A stretch of DNA of 52,335 nucleotides from Chloroflexota bacterium (GTDB lineage Bacteria; Chloroflexota; Anaerolineae; CG2-30-64-16): contig VGOD01000013.1 in NCBI GenBank assembly GCA_016876015.1, positions 1 to 52,335 on the forward strand, given 5' to 3'. Positions 9,244 through 17,700 of this stretch are shown one piece after another. The stretch's first letter is position 1. Each line of letters begins with the position of its first letter. A program made the translations under genes and the position numbers. The notes under the pieces are model-generated. The model was not told the origin of the DNA. It saw only the letters and a program-made list of their open reading frames with translations, and ran no database searches.

Positions 9244-9273
9244 ATTATAACCGAACATGCGTTCGTTTGTCAA
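9244..9273 (-). promoter_or_regulatory. lexA promoter
   Basis: On the minus strand a perfect TTGACA (9273-9268) and a perfect TATAAT (9249-9244) are separated by 18 bases. The spacer holds SOS box 1, so LexA binding should block RNA polymerase directly. Confidence 0.9.
9252..9265 (-). promoter_or_regulatory. SOS box 1 (LexA operator)
   Basis: CGAACATGCGTTCG has perfect CGAAC/GTTCG half-sites around four bases, the Bacillus/Mycobacterium-type LexA operator. It lies wholly within the -35/-10 spacer of lexA. Confidence 0.92.
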
Positions 9274-9362
9274 GTGGATATCGCAAACTTTTCCCAAACT
9301 CGTCCTGTCTGACGACCGATTTATCCCAAACACCCTCTCCTTCGGCGCTGCACTCAGGCGCT

Positions 9363-9391
9363 TTGCCCGGTTTGCCGGGTTGTGTTAGAAT
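9363..9391 (+). promoter_or_regulatory. Candidate rsfS promoter
   Basis: TTGCCC (9363-9368) and TAGAAT (9386-9391) are 17 bases apart. TG-n precedes the -10, making it an extended -10. Transcription would start near 9398. Confidence 0.5.
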
Positions 9392-9395
9392 CGGT

Positions 9396-9782
9396 GTGAA
9401 CGCGTTTCGCGAAACCTTGAAACGGAGGCAAGCCCTGGAACCTTCAGAACTGGCGCATGTGATCATAGACAAACTGGAAGACCACCAGGCGGTGGAGATC
9501 GTGATGCTGGACCTGCGCGAGATCACGCCGCTGGCCGATTATTTCGTGATCTGCACGGCCGACTCGGACCGCCAGGCCCGGATGCTGCAGGAAACCCTGG
9601 AAGAAGAACTGAAACGAGAGCACAGCGTGCGGCCCCTTTCGACGGAGGGCGAGCCGGCGTCGGGTTGGGTGCTGTTGGATTACAATGCGGTGGTGGTCCA
9701 CATCTTTTCCAGGCATGGCCGCGCCCACTACCGGTTGGAGGAGGTCTGGAAGGCCGCGCCGGTAGTACTGAAGATCCAATAG
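9396..9782 (+). CDS. rsfS: Ribosomal silencing factor RsfS (Iojap family)
   Basis: RsfS binds ribosomal protein uL14 on the large subunit and blocks subunit joining when nutrients are short. The full family domain is present: IVMLDLREITPLADYFVICT, then GWVLLDYNAVVVHIFS and YRLEEVWKAA. The start is uncertain. GTG 9396 is the longest conventional start and is used here. However, it sits at the predicted transcription start, and the only good ribosome binding site (GGAGG, 9424-9428) precedes a CTG at 9435 that would give LEPSELAHVI, the usual N-terminus of the family (115 residues). CTG initiation is therefore plausible. In many bacteria rsfS neighbours nadD; that gene is not here. Confidence 0.9.
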   Translation: MNAFRETLKRRQALEPSELAHVIIDKLEDHQAVEIVMLDLREITPLADYFVICTADSDRQARMLQETLEEELKREHSVRPLSTEGEPASGWVLLDYNAVVVHIFSRHGRAHYRLEEVWKAAPVVLKIQ

Positions 9783-9808
9783 CGCGGCCTCCTGCTACGA
9801 CCAGGCGT

Positions 9809-10258
9809 CTACTCGAAGATCCACGCATCCACGCTGCGCGGATAGCACAGTAACTCCTCGGGGCTGAACCACAGCCCGATCTCGAAAGCCGCGGTGGTTG
9901 GCCCATCGGAGCCGTGGACCAGGTTGCGTCCCATCTCCAGGCCCAGGTCCGCACGGATCGTTCCAGCTGCGGCTCTAGCCGGGTTGGTTGCGCCCATGGT
10001 GGCCCGCGCAACCTCGATCGCGTTCGTCCCCTCCAACACCAACGCCACGACCGGGCCGCTGGTGATGTACTTTATCAATCCCTCGAAAAACGATTTGCCG
10101 ACGTGCACAGCGTAGTGCTGGTGAGCGAACTCGGCGGTGATGTGCACCATCTTCATCGCGACGATCTTCAGGCCGCGACGCTCGAAGCGACCGATGATCT
10201 CTCCGACCAGCCCGCGCTGTACCGCATCGGGCTTGAGCATGACGAATGTGCGTTCCAC
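9809..10258 (-). CDS. ndk: Nucleoside diphosphate kinase
   Basis: 149 residues, standard for NDK, which equilibrates nucleoside tri- and diphosphates through a phosphohistidine. The active-site histidine is His115 in NLVHGSDGP, and the N-terminal ERTFVMLKPDAVQRG is diagnostic. The GTG start at 10258 is set by GGAGG four bases upstream. Convergent with rsfS (26 bases apart), and downstream of the deacetylase-like gene on the same strand across a short repeat spacer. Confidence 0.95.
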   Translation of the reverse strand: MERTFVMLKPDAVQRGLVGEIIGRFERRGLKIVAMKMVHITAEFAHQHYAVHVGKSFFEGLIKYITSGPVVALVLEGTNAIEVARATMGATNPARAAAGTIRADLGLEMGRNLVHGSDGPTTAAFEIGLWFSPEELLCYPRSVDAWIFE

Positions 10259-10278
10259 AGTGCCTCCGGGTATCAGTT

Positions 10279-10318
10279 CCAACCTCCAACCTTCGACTTC
10301 TAATCTCCAACCTCCAGT
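10279..10318. repeat. TCCAACCTCCAA spacer repeat
   Basis: Copies of CCAACCTCCA and AATCTCCAACC fill the junction between the ndk start and the deacetylase-like stop. They encode the last residues (GLEVGD) of the deacetylase-like protein, so the stop codon of that gene lies within the repeat. Confidence 0.6.
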
Positions 10319-11340
10319 CCGTGCATCTGCTGAATGGCGTGCAGCGCATCGCCCAGCGGTCGTTCAGGCCAACGACACGGTCCAAGCGGATCGGGTCCGC
10401 GCTGCGCATCGCCCAGCAAGGCCCGGCAGAGGTCCGCGATGCCGTGCGTCAGGACGGTCAGGTTGTAGCCGCCCTCCAGGGTGACGACCAGCCGGCCCGC
10501 GCACAACCGATCGGCCAGGGCGACGACGGTCTGCGCCAGATGCCAGTAGCCGGCGAGCGAGAGCTGCAAGCCGGCCAGTGGATCGTTCCAGTGCGCGTCG
10601 TAGCCGGCCGAGACCAGGATCAGTTCCGGTTGGAAACGCTCGGCAAGTGGCGTCAATACCTCCGCGTAGACCTGGGCGAATCCCGCGTCCCCCACGCCGC
10701 TGGCCAGCGGCGCGTTCACGGTGTAGCCCCGTCCGGCGCCCGCGCCTATCTGCCGCCAATGGCCTGTGCCTGGGTAGTAGGGATACTGGTGAGTGGAAAA
10801 GAAAAGCGCCTGCGGCGATGCGTAGAAGATCTCCTCGGTGCCGTCGCCATGGTGCACATCCCAATCCACGATCAGCACGCGCTGGAGGCCGTACTCATCC
10901 AGCGCGGTCTGCGCGGCCACTGCCACGTTGTTGAGCAGACAGAAGCCCTTGCCGCGGCCGGCCAGCGCGTGATGCCCCGGCGGTCGCACCAGGGCGACGC
11001 CGTTGCGCGCCCGGCCGGTCAGCACTGCGCGCACCAGCTCGGCCGCGGCGCCGGCCGCCAGCCGCGCCGCGGCGAAGCTGCGTGGGCCGACGTAGGTATC
11101 TGCATCGAGCTGCCCGCCGCCGCGGTTCGCCAGCGCCTCCAGTTCCCTGACGTAGGCGGCCGTATGGACGCGCGTGAGCAGGGTCATGTCCGCAGGTTGC
11201 GCCGCGACGTGGACCAGCCGCGACAGTAGGCCCCCATCCTCCAGCGTCCGCATGATCCATTCCAGCCGCGTCCGGTTCTCTGGGTGGCCGGGCAGGTGGT
11301 GCTCCAGGAAGAGCGGGTCGTAGGTGTAGGCGGTCGTCAA
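10300..11340 (-). CDS. Histone-deacetylase-family amidohydrolase
   Basis: 346 residues with the arginase-like HDAC fold. Zinc ligands are visible as Asp161 and His163 (DWDVHHGDG) and Asp248 (SAGYDAH). The charge-relay histidine pair is His123-His124 (PPGHHA), and the tyrosine-bearing EGGYNL motif is near the end. Bacterial members deacetylate acetylpolyamines, acetoin-related or acyl-amine substrates; the exact substrate is unknown. The start is TTG at 11340, chosen because CAGGAG sits seven bases upstream; the nearby ATG is followed at once by a stop. A promoter (TTGACA-17-TAGAGT) lies just upstream. Confidence 0.9.
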   Translation of the reverse strand: MTTAYTYDPLFLEHHLPGHPENRTRLEWIMRTLEDGGLLSRLVHVAAQPADMTLLTRVHTAAYVRELEALANRGGGQLDADTYVGPRSFAAARLAAGAAAELVRAVLTGRARNGVALVRPPGHHALAGRGKGFCLLNNVAVAAQTALDEYGLQRVLIVDWDVHHGDGTEEIFYASPQALFFSTHQYPYYPGTGHWRQIGAGAGRGYTVNAPLASGVGDAGFAQVYAEVLTPLAERFQPELILVSAGYDAHWNDPLAGLQLSLAGYWHLAQTVVALADRLCAGRLVVTLEGGYNLTVLTHGIADLCRALLGDAQRGPDPLGPCRWPERPLGDALHAIQQMHGLEVGD

Positions 11341-11366
11341 ATCATGGCTCCTGGCTCAAGTGCAGT

Positions 11367-11395
11367 ACTCTACAAGGGAAGCGGCATTCTGTCAA
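11367..11395 (-). promoter_or_regulatory. Promoter of the deacetylase-like gene
   Basis: On the minus strand TTGACA (11395-11390) and TAGAGT (11372-11367) are separated by 17 bases, 27 bases before the TTG start codon. Confidence 0.6.
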
Positions 11396-11402
11396 GGATG
11401 CA

Positions 11403-11540
11403 AGCCCCTACGTGGCCGAGGTCGGGCAGGGCTACTTCGTGGTCAGGGCGCGGCAGAGAGATCCGAACGCCGCCTTTGCCTGGCAGTTGAGCGCGACGCG
11501 GAAGGGGTATGCGGGGGTGCGGTCGGAGGAGGCGAAGTGA
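11403..11540 (+). pseudogene. Fragment of a coding sequence, C-terminal end only
   Basis: One forward frame reads [20 protein letters not shown] and continues protein-like for another 25 residues ([20 protein letters not shown]) to a TGA at 11538. It has no start codon or ribosome binding site and is cut on the left by the promoter of the deacetylase-like gene. It looks like the displaced C-terminal end of a larger protein of unknown function. It abuts the truncated DUF5615 gene and may mark the rearrangement that broke it. Confidence 0.4.
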
Positions 11541-11771
11541 GGGGAAGATATCAGAACGGAATCCAATATGAGCGGGCATGCTGGCGCGATTAGCCGTCAC
11601 CAGCATGCGCTGCGAGATCTCCAGGTAACGCAGCAGTTCTGGATCTAGTGTGCCCAGGGCTGGCGCGCTCGGATCGCCCACGCGCAGCACATCTGCCGTC
11701 GGCGCCAGGCGCAGCAACGCCGTTTTCAGACGAGGTGAGAGGTGCTCGTCCAGCAAGAAGCACACCTTCAT
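11541..11771 (-). pseudogene. Truncated DUF5615 PIN-like protein (toxin-like)
   Basis: The first 70 or so residues are a good DUF5615 PIN-like N-terminus: MKVCFLLDEHLSPRLKTALL, then LLRYLEISQRMLVTANRASM. DUF5615 proteins are PIN-like nucleases usually paired with DUF433 proteins. After SMPAHIGFRSDIFPS the family sequence is lost. The open frame runs on to 11370 only as proline/arginine-rich noise across the deacetylase-like promoter and an opposite-strand gene fragment. The ATG overlaps the stop of the DUF433 gene by four bases (ATGA), the normal arrangement. I read it as a toxin-like gene that has lost its C-terminal half. Confidence 0.65.
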
Positions 11772-12133
11772 GCGGCCGACACCCGTGCCCTTGCTCGTTC
11801 AGCCTTCAGCGCCCGCAGGCGTTGCACTACCGGCGAGGGATGGGCCGCCCATTTCTGGTAGCGGTCCTCACGCCAGGCGGTCAGCCGGCCCAAATAAGCA
11901 TCCATCTCGGCCCGACTGTGCAGGTAGTAAGTGATCGTCGCGTGAATCTCTTCCAGGCTCAAGGTGGGCAGATTGGCGGCGATCTCCTCCGGTGTGTAGC
12001 CTTCCAGGTAGTACTAGAGCGCGTCGTCAATGCCAATCCGATGTCCTTTCAAGCGGATATCGTCGGGGGCCAGAAAGTCAAAGTAATCCCGCAGTTGCAC
12101 AGGTGTACCCTCACTCTCGATCAGCGTCATCAT
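11768..12133 (-). pseudogene. DUF433 antitoxin-like gene with an in-frame stop
   Basis: Translation from the ATG pair at 12133/12130 gives a textbook DUF433 protein (IRLKGHRIGIDDAL, stop, YYLEGYTPEEIAANLPTLSL, EEIHATITYYL) of about 120 codons. Counting from 12130, codon 39 is TAG (12016-12014) where the family carries an ordinary residue; a single base change from GAG or CAG would explain it. The C-terminal part alone could start at 11962, but it lacks the DNA-binding N-terminus. Together with the truncated DUF5615 partner this suggests a decaying toxin-antitoxin-like module. A sequencing error at this one base is the main alternative. Confidence 0.7.
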
Positions 12134-12269
12134 TCAGCTGGTGTCTTGCGACCCATTGTACCCTGCGCTTCTGGAAAGGTCAAACGGACGCTGGAGACCA
12201 TCAAGGGGTAGATGCCCGCCGGAGGCTGGAACCCATCCGGCTACAAAGTGGAAGCCCTGCTGGGGGGCT

Positions 12270-12346
12270 GCGGACGCGCCCATCAGCCTGCTTCAGCAGG
12301 CTTGCCTCTGGTAGCCAGGGGGCTTTAGCTCCTGGCGGGCGTCCGC
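12270..12346. repeat. Cloverleaf-like structured element, 77 bp
   Basis: An outer stem (GCGGACGCGCCC at 12270-12281 with GGGCGTCCGC at 12337-12346) encloses two hairpins. One is AGCCTGC-TTCA-GCAGGCT (12285-12302). The other is GCCAGGGGGC-TTTA-GCTCCTGGC (12314-12336). It lies in a 350-base gap with no gene. It resembles REP-type palindromic intergenic elements; no transposase is nearby and only one copy is in the window. Confidence 0.55.
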
Positions 12347-12420
12347 TGCGGCGACTCTGGACCAGGCGGCGTGATGGCATCAATGACTTGACCGACGTTC
12401 CAGCCGTCGCCTGTGCTAAC

Positions 12421-12454
12421 AAAAAGAGCGACGCACTCCAGAAGTGCGTCGCTC
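12421..12454 (-). terminator. Rho-independent terminator of hppA
   Basis: On the minus strand a perfect 12-bp stem (GAGCGACGCACT with AGTGCGTCGCTC, five-base loop) is followed directly by TTTTT. It begins 33 bases past the hppA stop. Confidence 0.92.
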
Positions 12455-12486
12455 TCCTCGTCTACCAGTTCTTCGCTTCCGGTCGC

Positions 12487-14727
12487 CTACGCCTCGATCC
12501 CGTATTCGGCCGGCCGCTTGCTGCGCGAAATCGCCCAGATCATGACCAGGATCAGAACGCCCATGCTGATCGCAATGGCCGGGGTGATCGTCTTGAACTG
12601 CACGACGATCGGGGCGATGATCAGGCTGATCAGGTTGATGACCTTGATCAGCGGGTTCAGCGCGGGGCCAGCCGTATCCTTTAGCGGGTCGCCGACCGTG
12701 TCTCCCACGATGCTCGCCTTGTGCGCATCAGAGCCTTTGCCGCCGTAGTGACCCTCTTCGACCAGCTTCTTGGCGTTGTCCCACGCGCCGCCCGCATTCG
12801 ACATGAAGACGGCCAGCAGTTGGCCGGAAAGGATGACGCCCGCCAGGAAGCCGCCCAGCGCCTCAGCCTTCAGAAGGAACCCAACGACGATGGGGATCAA
12901 AACGACCAGGATGCCCACCGGCATCAGCTCGCGCTGAGCCGCCTCGGTGGAGATGCCGACCGCCGTGCGGTAGTCGGGCAGCACCTTGCCCTCGCGCACG
13001 CCGGGCCGGTCGAACTCCTTGCGCACCGCGTTCACCATGCCGTTCGCTGCGCGCGCGACCGCCTTCACCAGCAACGCGCCGAACAAGATGGGCACGCCGC
13101 CGCCGATGAGCAGGCCGATGAACACGCGCGGGTCCGCGATGTTGATCACGTCGCCGAAGTCGGGGTCAACCAACTGGATGTCGGTGATGAAGGAGCCGAA
13201 GAGCGCGACGGCCGCGATGACCGCCGAGCCGATCGCCACGCCCTTCGTGATGGCCTTGGTGGTATTGCCGACCGCGTCCAGCTTGGTCATGATTTCGCGC
13301 GCCTGCGCTGGCATAGCGGCCATTTCGCCGATGCCGTTGGCGTTATCGGAGATGGGGCCGAAGGAATCCATCGAGACCAGGTTGCCGGCGTGGGTCAGCC
13401 AGCCGATGCCGATCAGCGATACACCGTAGATGATGTACTGCACGCCCAACCCGCCGTAGACAATGACCGAAGTCAGGATGGCGGCGGCGATGGCCAGCAC
13501 CGCCCACGTGCTCGACTCGTAGCCCTCTGCCAGGCCGCTCAGGATGGTGGTCGCGGGGCCGAAGCGCGTGCTCTTGGCGATCTCCTTGACCGGCGCCTTG
13601 TCCGTCGCGGTGAAGTGCGCGGTCAGACGGTTGACGATCACGTTGAAGATCACGCCTGCGGACACCATCGCAGCCGGCTGCCACCAGCTAACGTCATGGA
13701 TGCGGATATAGAAGAAGGCTAGGATGAACGACAGGCTGATCGTGATGCCCGAGGAGACCTCGTAGGCGATCTCCATGGCGTGCCAGGCGTCGCCCTTGGC
13801 CACCGTGCGCTCCCAGACCGGCACGGAGAAGGTGCCGATGATCGAGGAGATGACGCCGATGGCGCGCACCAGCAGGGGGAACACGATGAAGTAGACGTTG
13901 CCCGTCAGGCGCTCGAGAGCGAGGCCCAGGATCAACGATGAGACGATCGTCACTTCGTAGGACTCGAAGATGTCGGCGGCCATGCCAGCGCAGTCGCCCA
14001 CATTGTCGCCCACCTGGTCGGCGATCACGGCCGCATTGCGTGGGTCGTCTTCCTCCAGCCCTTCTTCGACCTTACCCACCAGGTCAGCGCCCACATCCGC
14101 GGCCTTGGTGTAGATGCCGCCGCCCACGCGCATGAAGAGCGCCAGCAGCGTGCCTCCGAAGCCGAAGCCCAGCAGCGCATCCGGCGCAGCCTTGCCGAAG
14201 ATCATAAAGATGGTTGTGCCGCCGAGCAGGCCCAGGCCATCGGTCAACATGCCGGTGATCGTGCCGGAGCGATAGGCGATCCGCAGCGCATCGCCGAAGT
14301 CGTGCATCGAAGCGGCCGCCACGCGGATATTGCCTTGTACGGCCATGCGCATGCCCAACTGGCCGACGATCAGCGAGAAGGCCGCGCCCAGCACGAACGC
14401 TGCAGCCCGGCCGAATGCGAGCACGACTTGCGCGTTCTGGCCGAACATGGACCTGGCCTCGGGCGTCGGCACCGCGATCCAGACGCTGCCGAAGAGCACG
14501 AACACCAGGACGCCCACGAACGGCAGGATGGTGCGCAGTTGGCGACCGAGATACGCATCTGCCCCGTCCTTGATGGCGGTCCAGATGCGGACCATCTCCG
14601 AAGTACCCGTCCCTTCGGCCATCACATTGCGCCGCAGCCACCACGCATAGACCAGGCTGAGCGCGGCTATGACCAGCACACTGTAGATGGCCAGGGACTC
14701 AAACGCAGTCAAGTGAAGTGCACCCAT
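12487..14727 (-). CDS. hppA: Membrane-bound K+-independent proton-pumping pyrophosphatase
   Basis: 746 residues with about sixteen membrane segments. The enzyme couples pyrophosphate hydrolysis to proton export across the cytoplasmic membrane. The catalytic loop DVGADLVGKVEEGLEEDD (near residue 210) and the following NVGDCAGMAADIFESYE carry the Mg-pyrophosphate-binding acidic residues. GNTTKA near residue 488 has lysine where K+-dependent enzymes have alanine (GNTTAA), so this should be the K+-independent, proton-pumping class. I start at ATG 14727 (MGALHLT); an ATG 39 bases earlier is possible but lies upstream of the GGAGG. The gene has its own promoter and a roughly 205-base leader with a terminator-like hairpin, which suggests attenuation control. 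Confidence 0.95.
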   Translation of the reverse strand: MGALHLTAFESLAIYSVLVIAALSLVYAWWLRRNVMAEGTGTSEMVRIWTAIKDGADAYLGRQLRTILPFVGVLVFVLFGSVWIAVPTPEARSMFGQNAQVVLAFGRAAAFVLGAAFSLIVGQLGMRMAVQGNIRVAAASMHDFGDALRIAYRSGTITGMLTDGLGLLGGTTIFMIFGKAAPDALLGFGFGGTLLALFMRVGGGIYTKAADVGADLVGKVEEGLEEDDPRNAAVIADQVGDNVGDCAGMAADIFESYEVTIVSSLILGLALERLTGNVYFIVFPLLVRAIGVISSIIGTFSVPVWERTVAKGDAWHAMEIAYEVSSGITISLSFILAFFYIRIHDVSWWQPAAMVSAGVIFNVIVNRLTAHFTATDKAPVKEIAKSTRFGPATTILSGLAEGYESSTWAVLAIAAAILTSVIVYGGLGVQYIIYGVSLIGIGWLTHAGNLVSMDSFGPISDNANGIGEMAAMPAQAREIMTKLDAVGNTTKAITKGVAIGSAVIAAVALFGSFITDIQLVDPDFGDVINIADPRVFIGLLIGGGVPILFGALLVKAVARAANGMVNAVRKEFDRPGVREGKVLPDYRTAVGISTEAAQRELMPVGILVVLIPIVVGFLLKAEALGGFLAGVILSGQLLAVFMSNAGGAWDNAKKLVEEGHYGGKGSDAHKASIVGDTVGDPLKDTAGPALNPLIKVINLISLIIAPIVVQFKTITPAIAISMGVLILVMIWAISRSKRPAEYGIEA

Positions 14728-17700
14728 GAGACTTCCAGACCCTCCTCGAAAAAGATTGATGGACACAAAAATGCGGCTCAGCGTTCCCCCGACGTCGTAG
14801 CCACCGGGAACACTTGAGCCACATTGCCGACAAGCTCACTTTGGCTGGCCAGATGAAAGACGGCCTGGCATCGAAAGGGTTCGGAAAGACAACGCTTGCC
14901 GCCTTTGTGCCACGCCTGTAGACCCCATAACAAGAGTTGATTCTACCCGACAGACCGCTCTTTGTCAAAAAAGGCGGCTGGCGGGGAAAGAGAAAGGGGG
15001 AGTAACCGTATTGTTCGTCTCCCCTGATCTCGTCAAGATGTGCGGACAGAGGTTGAAAGCCAGGGGGTCGTGGGTTCGAGGGGGGGATAGAGTGTGCGCC
15101 GACGTAGTTGGTCTCGGTCACCAGGCTGCCGGCCGTGATGACGCTCCGCACGCGATTCCCATCCCCGTCATACGTGTAGTTCGCGGTCAGCGTGCCGCTG
15201 ACCACCTGGGTCAGCCGGTTTTCGGCGTTGTAGGTGTGGGTGTAGGTCACGCCGCTGACGGTGCGCGTGATCATGTTGCCGACCGCGTCGTAGCTGTAGC
15301 TGGCCCCGCGGTAGCCGGTGGCCGCGTGCGGATGGCTGGCGTCGCCGTAGCTGTACAGCCCGTCGTTGGCGTCCAGGGCCGCGCCCTTGCGCTTCAGGCT
15401 GCCGCCCTTGTAGTATTCGTAGCCCTCGCTGTAGTTTGAGATGGACTCCCCCGACTGACTGGTACACTCCTGCGTGCTGTCCTGCCAGGTGGTGGCCCGC
15501 GTCAACCGGTCCAGCGGGTCGTACTGGAAGCATTGTTTCTGACCGCTGTTGACCCCATCCACGATCGTTTTGACGTTGCCCACCGCGTCATACGTGTAGG
15601 TCAGGTTCTGCAGCAACGTGGTGTTGGTCAGCGGCCCTGACTGGAGGATGTGCAACCGGCCCTGGCCGTTGGCCGTCGTCCACGGATAGTAGCTGTACTG
15701 CGTCTGCCATTGCACCGCGCCGCTGCCCATGGTGCGCGAGATCACCCGCCCCGCGGCGTCGTAGAGCGTGGCCGCCACGTAGACGTTCGTCCCCACCAGG
15801 CTGGCCGCCAACCCCTGGCTGCTGTATGTCGTCGTCACCACCTCGCCGGTCGGATAGGTCAGCGTGCGCAGCCGGTCGGCCGCGTCATAGCTGGACAGGG
15901 TCGTGTAGGCCGTGGCCGCGATGGTCTGCGTCTCGCTGATGACCCGGCCGCGGCCGTCGTAGCGCCAGGCCGTGGCATAGCCGCTGCCATAGGCCAAGGC
16001 CGTGCGCCGGCCCTTGCCGTTGACCCCCTGGTCGTAGCTGTACGTCACGGCCGGCGTGCCCGCGCACGCAGCCGGCCCGCTGTAGCTCTTGCCCGTCAGC
16101 CGGTTCAGCGCATCATAGCCGAACGCGGTCGCGCAGCCCCGCGCATCGGTCTGCGTCAGCAGATTGCCCGCGGCGTCGTAGCTGTAGCTCCACGCCCCCA
16201 TGTTCGGGTCGCTCATCTGCGTCTTGCGGCCCAGCAGGTCGTAGCTGAGCTGCGTCGTCAGGTTGTTGGCAGACACCCGGGCCAGCTCGTCGCGCACGGT
16301 GTAGGTGTAGAGCGCCGACGTGTAGACCTCGGCGCCCCAGTTGGGGCTGGCAAACGTACCGCTGTACTGCTTGGAGCTGATCAGCCGGCCGAAGGCGTCG
16401 TGCTCGCGGATCGTCTGATGGTTCAGCTCATCCAGCACGGCCGTCTTGAGATACAGGTAGGCCGTGCGCACCGCGCTGTTGTCGGTGTGCGTGACGACGG
16501 TCGTCCGGCCCAGCAGGTCGTACGCATAGCGCCGCGTGGGCTGGTTCCAGTCCGGCGCCTGATAGACGCCGCCGGCGGCCGCGACGACGTAGGACACGGT
16601 CTCGGTGATGACCCCGCGCGGGCCATAGCCCGCGCCGGCCACGATGATGTTGCTAATCTGCCCCGCTTCTTCCTGGCTTTGAATGGTGCGCCCCAACCCG
16701 TCGTAGAAGGCCCACGTCGCCAGGTAGCCGCTCTCCAGGTTGGGCGGCGAGGTCAGGTCGTCGCGCACTTTGTGCAGCAGCCGGCGGGGGCTGGTCGGCC
16801 CGGCGTAGTCGCTGTAGACCCACGCCTCATCGATGGCTGCGCCCAGGGGCCGGTCTACCGTCAGCGGCCGGCCGAAGGGGTCGCAGGTATAGGCGGTGGT
16901 TTGATTGTTGGCATCGGACACCTGCGCGGGCCAACCCAGGCCGCGCTGCGCCACGTCGCCGGCGGGATAGGTGGTGGTGATGACCTGGTTGAGATCATTG
17001 GTCTGGGTGATGACAAAGGAGCGAAACTCGGCATCGTAGCCATAGCTGACCCCGCGGCCCAGGCTATCCTGCGTGCGGGTCAGGTTGTGCCAGGTGGCAT
17101 CGTAGCTGTTCTGGGTCTGGATGACAAACCCCGTACCACACGTGCTTTGGGCCGCCTCGCTCTTGGTCAACAGGCCCTTCTGCGGCGGAGAGAGATAGCT
17201 GGCCTGGTAGTCGTAGTAGACACGCGTGTGCGCCTGGCACGTGCTGTTTACATCCCCCTGCCAGACCTTCTCTTCGGCCAGGCGGTTGGCGATGTAACGC
17301 TGCGTGCCGTTGCAGAAGTTGCAGGGCCAATACCAGCGTTCGGTCGTGCGGAGCAGGTCGGCGTCGGTGGCGCCATATTCACGCAGATGGGTAACGTTAC
17401 CCGCCTGGAGGCCGCCTTGGTGGTCGAGCGCGTACGTGTAATGCTGGCGGCGAATGCGTTGCTCGTTTTGGCCAGCGGCGTCGTACAGATAATCCGCGAC
17501 GTTCTCGACCACGTGGCGCACGTTCTGATAAGGGCTGCCGCCAGGCAACGGCGGCTCGAGGAAGCTGCGCTGGGTGCGGTCAAGCAGCGTGCCACTCGCG
17601 TCTGAACGGGCGGTCTGCCACTCCAGGCCCCAGCGGCCTTTGGGGTTGTTGGGAGAGATGTAGTACCAGTGTTTGTCCAGCAAATCATCGCTGGTGGTCG

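Noticed and set aside
11541-11771. Intact 133-residue DUF5615 protein running to 11370
   Set aside because: The second half has no family sequence and crosses a promoter and an opposite-strand gene fragment.
14820-14933. Fluoride or cyclic-di-GMP riboswitch in the hppA leader
   Set aside because: The conserved core sequences of these aptamers are not present; only a generic attenuator call is kept.
15060-15100. tRNA T-arm-like GTGGGTTCGAGG sequence
   Set aside because: No acceptor, D or anticodon stems can be built around it; at most a chance match or a small remnant.
15650-17605. 651-codon forward frame opposite the YD-repeat gene
   Set aside because: Antisense shadow of a GC-rich coding region; no family features.
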